From NCBI RefSeq assembly GCF_013364155.1, contig NZ_CP054916.1, positions 3,716,501 through 3,780,500 on the forward strand: a DNA stretch of 64,000 bases. The letters run 5' to 3'. The position numbers and the translations under genes are program-made. A model generated the notes under the pieces. It searched no databases, was not told the DNA's origin, and worked only from the letters and a program-made list of their open reading frames with translations. The stretch is from Streptomyces sp. NA02950. GTDB taxonomy: Bacteria; Actinomycetota; Actinomycetes; Streptomycetales; Streptomycetaceae. How positions within the stretch are numbered: the stretch's first letter is position 1; each line of letters begins with the position of its first letter. This document shows, piece by piece, positions 1-7,581 of the stretch.

Positions 1-1332
1 GATGACGCGGTCCATGGGATCGAGGCGCCGGGTCATACCGATCTTGACCATGCGTTCGCCGAACGCTCCGACGTTGGAGATGACGTAGACGTATCCGGCC
101 CGGATGTTGGCCTCGCGGGCCTCGACCGCCTCCAGTTCGGCGCCCAACTCGGCGAGTTTTCCTTCAAGTTCGGCGATGGCGGCCTCGTCGCCGGTGCCGG
201 AGCGCAGGCGGCGCAGGGCGCCCTCGTAGTGGCTGCGTTCCTTCTCCAGCCGCTGCCGCTCGCGCTCGATCTCGCGCTGCAGGCGCTCCTCCTCGCGCTG
301 CTGGGCTCGTAGCTCTCGCTGCTCCTCCCGCTCGGTCTCCTTCCTCACCAGGTAGTCCGCCGTCAGCTCCAACTCCTGGACCCGCAGCTGGTGGTAGTCA
401 TCGCCGATGCGGATCTGCATGGTGGCGCCGAGCCGGGCGATCGACTCCCGCGTCTTGCCGAGCCGGTCGATCAGCGAGTCGAGCCGGTGCGGCTTCATGC
501 CGCGCACTGCGTTGTCCGCCTCGGCGTTGTACGCGCGCAGCATCAGCTTGGAGAAGTCACGGACCATCTTGCGGCCCTTGGCAGCTGAGCCGTCCACCAT
601 CCAGTACTGGTTCCCGAGCACTGCCCGATCGTCCCTCGCCAACTGCTTATAGCGGGCCTTGAGACTGTCGAGCCGGTCCTTGTAGGCGAGCGCGTCGGCG
701 AGCGGATGGCGGTACTCGTAAATGCCGGCCTCTTGCAGCATCCGCGTCTCATCGGTGAGCACCAGATCCCGGCGCGCGGCCGTGAGGCGCTGTTCGGCCT
801 CCGCCATCTGGCGAGCCATGTCGTCGGCTTGGCGGCGCACGTCAACCAGGGACTGCGCGGCGCTCTCGGCGGCGTGCTCTATCTTCTCGTCGAGCAGAGC
901 GTCGATCCGTCCGATCTCTTGGAGCTTCTCCTCATGCGCGCGGCGCAGTCGCTGCTGCTCGGCGGCTATCTGAGCGCTGTCGGCTCCGATGAGACGACTC
1001 AATTGCTCCGTCAGGTGACGGTTGTCTTCCTGTAGTCCGCGTACCTGTGTCTCCATCAGCGCCAGCTCGCCCGCCAGACGCGCCGCCTCGGACTCCGCTT
1101 GCCTACGGCGCCGGCCGAACAGACCCCCACCTGTGGCCGGGACCGTGGCCTGGGGACCGTAGGGGGACTGCTGAGGAACGGGTGCGCTCGGCTGCGGCAC
1201 GGCCCCTTCCGGGATCCAGATCTGCCAGCCTGGGGGTGTGGGCCATGCGGGATCCGGTTCCCAGCCCGGTGGCGGGCTCCACCCCTCCGGCGGGGCGGGC
1301 CAGGTGGGCGGCGGGTTGAACCGGTAGGTCAT
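1..1332 (-). CDS. DUF4041 / GIY-YIG-like protein, C-terminus cut by window edge
   Basis: Reading leftward from an ATG at 1332, this frame stays open to base 1, so the C-terminus is missing. The N-terminal ~45 residues are rich in Pro and Trp (repeated PPGW/PAPPEGW), a tail common in Streptomyces membrane- or phage-associated proteins. A long charged coiled coil (roughly residues 65-180 and 300-400, Glu/Arg/Gln-rich) brackets a central region typical of DUF4041 (DDRAVLGNQYWMVDGSAAKG). The last visible residues (YVYVISNVGAFGERMVKIG then MTRRLDP) are the start of a T5orf172/GIY-YIG-type nuclease domain. Such proteins are common in phages and mobile elements; a DNA-processing role is inferred, not shown. 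The start is supported by CAGGAG about 10 nt upstream. Family call fairly sure, function uncertain. Confidence 0.8.
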   Translation of the reverse strand, partial: MTYRFNPPPTWPAPPEGWSPPPGWEPDPAWPTPPGWQIWIPEGAVPQPSAPVPQQSPYGPQATVPATGGGLFGRRRRQAESEAARLAGELALMETQVRGLQEDNRHLTEQLSRLIGADSAQIAAEQQRLRRAHEEKLQEIGRIDALLDEKIEHAAESAAQSLVDVRRQADDMARQMAEAEQRLTAARRDLVLTDETRMLQEAGIYEYRHPLADALAYKDRLDSLKARYKQLARDDRAVLGNQYWMVDGSAAKGRKMVRDFSKLMLRAYNAEADNAVRGMKPHRLDSLIDRLGKTRESIARLGATMQIRIGDDYHQLRVQELELTADYLVRKETEREEQRELRAQQREEERLQREIERERQRLEKERSHYEGALRRLRSGTGDEAAIAELEGKLAELGAELEAVEAREANIRAGYVYVISNVGAFGERMVKIGMTRRLDPMDRVI

Positions 1333-1634
1333 GGGGCAACGACTCCTGTCGCGAGGGCGAGAGACGGCCGGCGTAACCCCGATGCCGTCCGGCAGCCAGC
1401 GGGCCGAGTCGAACGTACTCGGCCTTGTAGACCTTCGTCTTGCCATCTCCTGTTTTTGGCCCTCCTGGCAGCAGATCCGACGAGGTGGGTGAGCCGCAGG
1501 GAGCCGTTAGACTCCGGCCGCTGTCAGGACGGCCCTCCGCCGGTAGCGAAGTGCCCTTCGTCCTCGAGGGACCGGTCCGGTGCCCCCGGGCACGGCCGAC
1601 CGCCCCTGACGCACCGGGTGAAGGTGAAGCGAAG
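1333..1634. other. Intergenic stretch without a supported gene
   Basis: This region carries the ribosome-binding site and presumably the promoter of the leftward DUF4041 gene. Open frames crossing it on either strand have no recognisable domain and look like GC-rich shadows. Confidence 0.5.
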
Positions 1635-1799
1635 GTGGCCACCCCTCTGTCCGCGGACAAGTTCCTGTCCGTTGTCAAGAACGCACGACTTGGCATTGTC
1701 GAACACGGATCCTGGCGCACCCACAACCGCGACCAGCACGGCAACTGGGGCCCCGTGAACGGGGTGATGATCCACCACACGGGCGCGTACTCCTCCGCG
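1635..1799 (+). pseudogene. N-terminal remnant of a phage-type N-acetylmuramoyl-L-alanine amidase (endolysin)
   Basis: From a GTG at 1635 the frame reads VATPLSADKF, then VEHGSWRTHNRD, then WGPVNGVMIHHTGAYSS. This matches the start of actinophage/Streptomyces PGRP-type amidases, in which the His pair of the MIHHT motif forms part of the zinc site. After about residue 54 the frame continues without further similarity and ends at 1988, so most of the catalytic domain is lost. It is best read as a broken lysis gene left by a prophage or integrative element. It ends about 200 bp before the att-like tRNA fragment, which fits material from the edge of an integrated element. Confidence 0.65.
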
Positions 1800-1998
1800 T
1801 CTTGCGCCTCCCCCTGGCCACGCCGCGCGCCCGCGACCTGTGGCACGAGGTCGCCCCCCTGCAGTCGGCCCGGAACGGATTCAGCACACATGAGGCCGGG
1901 AAACCCTGGGAACCTGCAAGAACCACCGAGACATGTTTCTCCAGGTCAAACGCGGTCATGGTGGAGTTTCCCCAGGTCACGACCTTGATCAGAGAAAA

Positions 1999-2043
1999 CT
2001 CCTAAAGCGGGTGTCGCAGGTTCGAATCCTGCCGGGGGCACCA
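1999..2043 (+). other. attachment-site core: 3' half of tRNA-Arg(CCU)
   Basis: The sequence begins exactly at the anticodon loop (CTCCTAA, anticodon CCT), continues through the 3' side of the anticodon stem, the variable region and a perfect T-arm (GGTTCGAATCC), and ends with GGGGGCA followed by CCA. The 5' half of a tRNA is absent upstream, so this is not a functional gene. Tyrosine integrases of AICEs and phages commonly recombine at the anticodon loop and duplicate the tRNA 3' end. The adjacent integrase remnant at 2117-2440 supports calling this an att core. Confidence 0.8.
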
Positions 2044-2058
2044 GACCTGAACAGGCCG

Positions 2059-2091
2059 AACGCTCCCACGATCTTGGATCGTGGGGGCGTT
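2059..2091. terminator. hairpin terminator-like inverted repeat
   Basis: A 15-bp stem (2059-2073 with 2077-2091, one G-T wobble) encloses the 3-nt loop TTG. It lies between the tRNA 3' end and the convergent integrase stop, so it may terminate either transcript. No long T-tract follows. Confidence 0.6.
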
Positions 2092-2116
2092 GACGGCAGA
2101 AGTTGACGGCAGTTCC

Positions 2117-2440
2117 CTACTTGCGGCGCTTGAGCAGCCGATCCATGTGGCCCATCGCCTCACGCCGACTGTCGTCGTTCACGTGCGTGTAGACGTTCAT
2201 GGTGACCGCGATCTGCGAGTGACCCAGGATCTCCATCACGACGCGCGGGGCGACCCCGGCCGCGAAGAGCAACGAGGCGCATCCGTGCCGGGTGTCATGC
2301 AGGCGCACCCGCGGCAGCCCGGCGGACTCTGCGATCCGGCCGAAAGACCGGTACAGGTTGCGCGGCTCGATGGGCCGACCGCTCCGCGTGGTGAACACAT
2401 AGTCGCTGGCCCACCAGTCCGCCCAGGCGGCGTCCGCGTC
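2117..2440 (-). pseudogene. tyrosine-type site-specific integrase, C-terminal catalytic remnant
   Basis: The last ~103 codons encode the catalytic half of an AICE/phage integrase: YVFTTRSGRPIEPRNLYRSF, then VRLHDTRHGCASLL (the H-x-x-R box), VMEILGHSQIAVTMNVYTHV (the GH box and tyrosine nucleophile), ending MGHMDRLLKRRK. The open frame runs up to 2938, but residues before about 170 of that frame show no integrase core-binding domain or first catalytic Arg, so the N-terminal two thirds are missing or replaced. Its stop lies 74 bp from the tRNA-Arg fragment, the normal position of int beside att. The truncation predicts loss of recombinase activity. Confidence 0.8.
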
Positions 2441-2795
2441 GGCGACGTAGGGGGTGCGGATGCGGGCGAAGCCGGGACGTCCCTGGTGGGCCATAGAAGC
2501 CACTCCGACGTAGGCCGGGTCTTGAAGTGCGGTTGAGCTGGCGTCCGGCCAGTTCCGGATGTCCTCCCCCAGGGCGACTACGGCCGCTTCAGCGGTCTTC
2601 TGGGCGAAGGACAGGCCCACCGGGCCGGACCGCTGACGGCGGACGGTGCAGTGTCCGCCGCCCATCTGGGAGTGGTGGTGACATCTGCGTTCCGGCGGAC
2701 GGGCGCTGTCCGCCGTACAGCCACCACACCCAGGGGTGTGAGGGGCGGGAGCCGTGAGCCGACCCATGGACATCAGCTCCCGCCCGGTCTTCACC

Positions 2796-3162
2796 TCACT
2801 GGTCCGGCTCCGGGGTGAGGCCGGAGTTCTCCAGCAGGAACTTGCACGTGTAGCCCAGGCTGCGCACGTGGTCATCAGCACTGCAACCCCGAGCCGAGCC
2901 CCCGGCCCACCTTGTGCGGGATGGTGTTCAACCGGCACCGCCGGTCGTACCAGTCCACCGTGCCCCGGTCCATGCGCTCAATCCGAGCCTCAGCCAGCGG
3001 TAACAGCGTCCGGATATGTGACCGGAGTGTCTGGTGCAGCTCCACCAGTTCGCTGTACGGAGGAAGCCCCGTCCGCATCACCAAGGCGCGGTCGATCGTT
3101 GACTTGACCCCTGCGACGTCCACAGCTGCTCCAAGAGTGTTGTCGGTGCCCATGGAACGCAT
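2796..3162 (-). pseudogene. DUF6415-like small protein, single frameshift
   Basis: From the ATG at 3162 (a second at 3153) the frame gives VKSTIDRALVMRTGLPPYSE, then LRSHIRTLLPLAEARIERMD and TVDWYDRRCRLNTIPHKVGR. This resembles the DUF6415 proteins found beside integrases and regulators in Streptomyces mobile elements. The frame stops at 2875 after GSGLQC, but the next frame continues ADDHVRSLGYTCKFLLENSG to a TGA at 2796, the usual C-terminal helix of the family. One indel near 2890 therefore splits the gene. Function of the family is unknown. The ribosome-binding site is weak. The call rests on recalled family similarity. Confidence 0.55.
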
Positions 3163-3272
3163 CTTCTGATCGCTCGCCAGGACGTAGGAACCACCGCCAA
3201 ACCCCACTTTGGGACGTCCCGCGTCATGTAAATCGTCCCTAGTGCCGTCCCCGGGAACAGGGAGAGACTCGG

Positions 3273-4016
3273 ATGCCGGACGAGAGGCTACGTGCCGCCA
3301 TGGCGGCCGGTTGCTGGACGTACGCCACCCTCGCGGAGAAGGTCGAGGTGGATCCCAAGTCCGTAGAGCGGTGGGTGAACCTAGGGCGTACGCCGCGCCG
3401 GACCACGGCCATGAGGGCGGCTGAAACCCTGGGAGAAGACGTGCACGCAATATGGCCATCGCTCCGGCAATCGCGACCCGCCCGTGCGGTCAGTCCTGAA
3501 CTGGTCGCGTTGTACGACCAGCGGGCGGACGTCCCGGTGTCTGCGTTCGTGGACATACTGTCCGAGGCGCGCGAGCAGATCGACGTCCTTGTGTACGCCG
3601 CTGTCTTTCTGCACGAGGCATACCCCCGGCTCAACGACCTCTTGCAGGAGCGGGCCGCCGAAGGCTGCACGGTCCGCATCGCGATCGGGGACGCCGACAG
3701 CGAGAACGTCCGGTTGCGGGGTGAGGAAGAGAAGTTCGGCCACGGGATCGAATCCCGATGCCGACTCGCGCTCATGCACTACCGGCCCCTCGCAGGGACG
3801 CCGGGCATCGTGGTGCGGACGCATGCCACGACGCTCTACAACTCGATCTACCGCGCCGACGATCAGGTGTTGGTCAATGCCCATGTCTGGGGAGTTAACG
3901 CCTTTGCTGCCCCGGTGTGGCACCTGCGGCGGAGCGGGGTAGGCGGGATTTTCGACACCTACGCCGCCAGCTTCGACGCGGTGTGGGTGACGGCGACACC
4001 GGTAGGAGACAACTGA
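3273..4016 (+). CDS. helix-turn-helix DUF5919-type regulator
   Basis: This 247-residue protein starts with a Cro/XRE-like HTH (about residues 5-50: TYATLAEKVEVDPKSVERWV, then RRTTAMRAAETLGEDVHAIW). The rest is DUF5919-like, residues ~75-240, with IDVLVYAAVFLHEAYPRLND and TYAASFDAVW resembling a phospholipase-D-like fold without clear HKD motifs. In Streptomyces this architecture is usually encoded directly upstream of a NUDIX hydrolase, as here (stop at 4016, next ATG at 4019). NUDIX genes are recurrent accessory or regulatory genes of AICEs, so this pair probably belongs to the integrative-element scar. Both genes are intact, unlike their neighbours. DNA binding is expected; the target is unknown. 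Confidence 0.8.
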   Translation: MPDERLRAAMAAGCWTYATLAEKVEVDPKSVERWVNLGRTPRRTTAMRAAETLGEDVHAIWPSLRQSRPARAVSPELVALYDQRADVPVSAFVDILSEAREQIDVLVYAAVFLHEAYPRLNDLLQERAAEGCTVRIAIGDADSENVRLRGEEEKFGHGIESRCRLALMHYRPLAGTPGIVVRTHATTLYNSIYRADDQVLVNAHVWGVNAFAAPVWHLRRSGVGGIFDTYAASFDAVWVTATPVGDN

Positions 4017-4018
4017 CC

Positions 4019-4489
4019 ATGGCACGGACCGAGTACTACGACGACCCGGACGCACCTGAGCCGAACAGCTTGGTAGTGGCCGCGTCCGCCGTCGTCACCG
4101 ACGAGGAAGGCCGCATCCTCCTCCAGCGCCGCCGCGACAATGACCTCTGGGCACTACCAGGCGGTGGCATGGAGATGACCGACTCACTCCCGGGTACGGC
4201 GGTCCGCGAAGTCAAGGAAGAGACCGGGCTGGACGTCGAGGTCACGGGTCTCGTCGGCACGTACACAGACCCCAGGCACGTCATCGCGTACACGGACGGC
4301 GAGGTGCGCCGACAGTTCAACGTCTGCTTCACTGCCCGGGTGGTTGGTGGGGAACTCGTGATCTCGGACGAGTCCACGGAACTGCGATTTGTTCCACAGT
4401 GTGAGCTGGACAGCTTGCCCATGCACCACACACAACGTCTCCGACTCAGCCACTTTCTGGAGAACCGCGAGGGCCCGTACCTGGGTTGA
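4019..4489 (+). CDS. NUDIX hydrolase
   Basis: The 156-residue protein carries a complete NUDIX box: GGGMEMTDSLPGTAVREVKE directly followed by ETGL (GX5EX7REUXEEXGU), at about residues 45-67. The surrounding beta strands (VVAASAVVTDEEGRILLQRR; RRQFNVCFTARVVGGELVIS) are normal. The family hydrolyses nucleoside diphosphates linked to another moiety, with Mg2+ bound by the box glutamates. The ATG at 4019 is chosen because AGGAG sits about 10 nt upstream and it begins two bases after the stop of the HTH-DUF5919 gene, implying co-transcription. In AICEs such NUDIX genes sit beside the regulators of excision and transfer. The substrate cannot be read from sequence. Confidence 0.9.
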   Translation: MARTEYYDDPDAPEPNSLVVAASAVVTDEEGRILLQRRRDNDLWALPGGGMEMTDSLPGTAVREVKEETGLDVEVTGLVGTYTDPRHVIAYTDGEVRRQFNVCFTARVVGGELVISDESTELRFVPQCELDSLPMHHTQRLRLSHFLENREGPYLG

Positions 4490-4550
4490 GCAGTGACAAG
4501 GATCTCCGATCTCATTCGCGACGCGCCCCATTACGCATAGTCTGACCGAC

Positions 4551-4967
4551 ATGACAGGCACCATCGACGATGCGTTCGTCGACCTGGTCTCCTTGGTCGA
4601 CGATGCCGACACGCTGACCATACGGCTGAAGCTCCGAATCGACGGGAGTTCGATTACTGGGCGGCTCATTAGTGAGCTGGAGTTTCACCAGGGTTTCACT
4701 GAGACTGTGGCTTCCGGTAGCGCCGTACTACGGCTGACATGTGGCGGGAGTCGAACGGTTGACCCTGGAGAAGCGCGAGGAAAATGCCAGGCGACGGGCA
4801 GGTCGGCCTGACACGCCCATCCCGGACAAGCCCGTAGCCTTGCATCTGGTGGTGGAGGACGAGACGACGGAGAATTCGCCTACCGCTTCCGCTTTGATGC
4901 CATCGACGGCTGGGCATTGGCAGAGTTCAACCTGAAGGACCCAGTCGATCTAGAGAGCCGGTCGTAG
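4551..4967 (+). pseudogene. small hypothetical protein broken by several frameshifts
   Basis: The first frame reads MTGTIDDAFVDLVSLVDDAD and LKLRIDGSSITGRLISELEF and stops at 4811. Plausible continuations lie in the other frames: ADMWRESNG near 4735-4760, LTLEKREENARRRAGRPDTP and KPVALHLVVEDE from 4760 to 4866, and finally FAYRFRFDAIDGWALAEFNL to the TAG at 4967 in the original frame. The pieces join into one coherent acidic protein of ~138 residues if two or three indels are undone. I do not recognise a domain. Its state matches the decay of the integrase and DUF6415 genes. Confidence 0.5.
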
Positions 4968-5149
4968 AGCGCCTCCAACCTGCGAGAGCACGCGCCAACT
5001 GGTAGCCACAGTTGACATCGATGCTGACATCAACGAGCACCACACGCAGGCGATCAGTGCCTCACCGGGACTCGTGTTGGGGCGTTGCTAGGCCCCCCGC
5101 CAGTGCTCTGCCCGAACCTACGGATCAAGAGATCAAGGTCTGTCCAATG

Positions 5150-5337
5150 GTCATCGCCGACGGCGGATAAGGCGCCACGACGCCGCTCACCGTCGCGTTC
5201 GGGCCCGCGCTGAGCACGTCCTGGCCCGCATGAAGAACTGGAAGGTCCTCCGTGACTGCAGGCTCAACGGCGAGGGCGTGTTCTGGGCCACCCACTGCGT
5301 CGCCCACATGCACAACCTTGTCCTCAGCAGCTGTTGA
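5150..5337 (+). pseudogene. IS5-family transposase, C-terminal remnant
   Basis: VIADGG at 5150 is the DDE-domain strand before the second aspartate region. After an in-frame stop and an apparent internal deletion the frame resumes HRRVRARAEHVLARMKNWKV, then LRDCRLNGEGVFWATHCVAH and MHNLVLSS. This is the standard end of IS5-group (DDE_Tnp_4) transposases of Streptomyces, including the catalytic Glu in RAEHV. The N-terminal two thirds are absent, so it cannot transpose. It is the first of a run of IS scars ending near 11.5 kb. Confidence 0.75.
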
Positions 5338-5360
5338 GCAGACCCATAGCATCGCCTGTC

Positions 5361-5924
5361 ATGGCTACAGTGATCGTGACCGTCGGGCTGGCGTTCATCG
5401 GCTACCTGACGACCTACCTGAACGGGCTGCGTCTTGCCCAGAGACAAGCCCGGCTCACGCGCGTCAACCAGCAGCTGAGCGACTTCTACGGGCCACTGTT
5501 CGCCCTGATGGAAGCCAACAGCCGTACCTATGACACCTTCTCGGAGAAGTACGCCCGCCCCGATGGCCGCGACCCCTTCCGCCACGACACACCACCCACC
5601 GAGCATGAGCTCGCCGAGTGGCGCATCTGGGCCACCACCGTCTTCATCCCCAACATCCAAGCCATGCGCGACGTGGTGGTCACCAAGGCCGACCTCCTCA
5701 TCGAGGAGGAGATGCCCCAGGCACTCCTCCAGCTTTGTGCCCACGTCTCGGGCTACGAGATCACGGCTGCGCGCTGGGCCCAAGGCAACTATGAGCAGCA
5801 CGTGTCACTCATATCCTTCCCCGGCCGCGAGCTCAGGGAGTACATCCGTGACCGGTTCACCTGGCTCAAGAGCGAGCAGGCCCGGCTACTGGGGCACAAC
5901 CGAGCGGCTCCCGGGAACCGGTAG
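5361..5924 (+). CDS. single-pass membrane protein of unknown function
   Basis: This ~187-residue protein begins with one hydrophobic helix (VIVTVGLAFIGYLTTYLN, residues ~3-22) followed by a basic and amphipathic segment (LRLAQRQARLTRVNQQLSDF). A soluble, mainly helical domain ends near residue 187. It probably sits with the N-terminus as a membrane anchor and the remainder in the cytoplasm. Similar short anchored proteins recur across Streptomyces genomes without an assigned role. ATG at 5361 is taken as start since it places the helix at the N-terminus; an in-frame start at 5334 would add nine residues. No strong ribosome-binding site is seen. No operon partner is obvious; IS remnants flank it. 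Confidence 0.7.
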   Translation: MATVIVTVGLAFIGYLTTYLNGLRLAQRQARLTRVNQQLSDFYGPLFALMEANSRTYDTFSEKYARPDGRDPFRHDTPPTEHELAEWRIWATTVFIPNIQAMRDVVVTKADLLIEEEMPQALLQLCAHVSGYEITAARWAQGNYEQHVSLISFPGRELREYIRDRFTWLKSEQARLLGHNRAAPGNR

Positions 5925-6236
5925 GCGAGCCTCGTCGGGCGATAAGGGAAAGTCCGCCGCATTACGAGACAATATTGCGGGTGGATCGTGGTGTCCGATG
6001 AGCCGTTCGGATCGTGCTGTGGCCTCGTGGCGGACCACAAAGCGCTCAGCTGGCCGGACTGACGGCAGCTGCTGACGGCAACGGGGGCGCACATCGCCGT
6101 ATCGCCAGACTCATCCGTGCAACGCGGGCGAGCGGCGAGGTGTCGGCGGAGGGATGGGCGCATCGGCGGGACTGCATCGAAATGCCGCTCGCCGCTCTCG
6201 GCGACCGCGAGGAGGTCCTGGATGCCTCCGTCACGG
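5925..6236. other. Gap without a supported gene, between IS remnants
   Basis: Short frames here lack recognisable domains. The stretch joins the membrane-protein gene to the IS110 fragment and may contain eroded transposase N-terminal sequence, but I cannot align any piece with confidence. Confidence 0.4.
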
Positions 6237-6905
6237 GGTCCAGCTCAAGATCGCCCATGACCAGGCCGTTGAACAGCGTGCGGCGGCAATGGTCACAATC
6301 AAGGCGATCCTTATCCACGCCTCGGAGGCCCTGCGCCGGGAGACTGCCGGCAAGACACAGATCAGACTGGCGCGGCAACTGGCAGCTCTGCGTCCTCGTC
6401 GTCTGAAGGACCTGAGGACGCGCTTCGGCACACCCTGCGGACGCCCGCCAAGCGGTGGCAGTACCTGGACGCCGAGGCCAAGGAACTGACGAAGATGATC
6501 GGCGACCTGGTCCAGCAGGTCGCCCCGCAACTGCTCGAGCCCTTCGGTATCGGCGTGGACACGGCCGCGGAGGTCCTCGTCGTGACCGGCGACAACCCCG
6601 AGCGGATCAAGTCTGAGGCCGCTCTCGCCAAGCTCGCGGGCATCGCTCCCGTGCCCACCGGCTCCGGCATGACCGGCGGCAGGCATCGCATCAACCACGG
6701 AGGCCACCGCCAGCTGAACGCTGCGATCTACAGAACCGTCATCGTCCGAATGCGGTTCCACCAGCCCACGATCGACTACGTCGCCCGCCGCACAGCAGAG
6801 GGCAAGACGAAACGCGAGATCATCAGATGCCTCAAGCGCTACGTCATCCGCGAGGTCTACCACCTGCTTCAGCCGACCCCGCGGACGGCCTCCGCGGCGA
6901 GTTGA
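6237..6905 (+). pseudogene. IS110-family transposase, C-terminal remnant with frameshift
   Basis: The first part (HDQAVEQRAAAMVTIKAILI, then LARQLAALRPRRLKDL) is in one frame up to about 6405. The protein then continues in another frame as LRTPAKRWQYLDAEAKELTK and into IGVDTAAEVLVVTGDNPERI, GIAPVPTGSGMTGGRHRINH and GGHRQLNAAIYRTVIVRMRF. This is the Transposase_20 half of an IS110-family enzyme, including the serine-containing VPTGSG stretch. The N-terminal DEDD catalytic domain is missing and there is a frameshift at ~6410, so the element is dead. Confidence 0.8.
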
Positions 6906-7137
6906 CAACTATAGGAGCGTCAACGCGATGGCCGAGGCCCTGAACGGCACCTTCAAGGCCGAGCTGATCGAGTTGCAAGGCCCTTGGAGGGGTGTCGACC
7001 AGGTCGAGTGGGCGATCTTCCAGTGGGTCGCCTGGTACAACGAGGAACGGCTCCACTCCGCCCTCGACTACGTACCGCCCGCCGAGTACGAACGCGACTG
7101 GTGGCGACAACAGGAAGCCACCCCGCAGTCCGCCTGA
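6901..7137 (+). pseudogene. IS3-family transposase OrfB, C-terminal remnant
   Basis: The frame gives DNYRSVNAMAEALNGTFKAE, then LIELQGPWRGVDQVEWAIFQ and WYNEERLHSALDYVPPAEYE. This is the end of the rve integrase core of IS3-family OrfB, with the catalytic glutamate normally in the AE-x-x-NG-x-x-K-x-E segment. Everything upstream is missing and the fragment abuts the IS110 relic, showing nested insertion and deletion. Confidence 0.85.
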
Positions 7138-7571
7138 AACAAGATCGCCGGACTCTACGGAATTCGGGGCATCTCATGTCGTGTCGCAGGACGAATAACT
7201 CGGTTGCCTGCATCCGGATGTACTCGCGAAACGCCCGCCGCTCCGCGGTCAGCCCACCCCCTTGCGGACCTCATACGACTGGCCTACTGCGACAACCACA
7301 GCTCGTCGACCCCCACGACACCACGCCGGCAAGGTTTAGTAACCCGACCGACCCGAGGGCGGGGAATTATCTGGCCGTGTCACCGAGGACGTCTTCGTGG
7401 CCGTCGGCGGGGCGAACTCCTGGCCGCCTACGGGGAGAACACAACGGCCGTTGACACCCGCACGCCTTGAGTTCTCTCCGAGCTTGCTCTGAGCGCGCTC
7501 ACCGCATGATCGGTACATCGGTTGCAGCTTCTGTCTTCACTGTGGCCGAGACAGTCCCACTATGACAGTGC
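7138..7571. other. Non-coding gap before the methyltransferase gene
   Basis: No coding frame with domain similarity was found. The right part must hold the promoter of the methyltransferase gene at 7582; the left part is likely IS-derived. No clear -10/-35 pair could be picked with confidence. Confidence 0.4.
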
Positions 7572-7581
7572 GAGGAGAATC

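Noticed and set aside
3381..4055. 224-residue minus-strand open frame
   Set aside because: It is antisense to the HTH-DUF5919 gene and lacks any domain.
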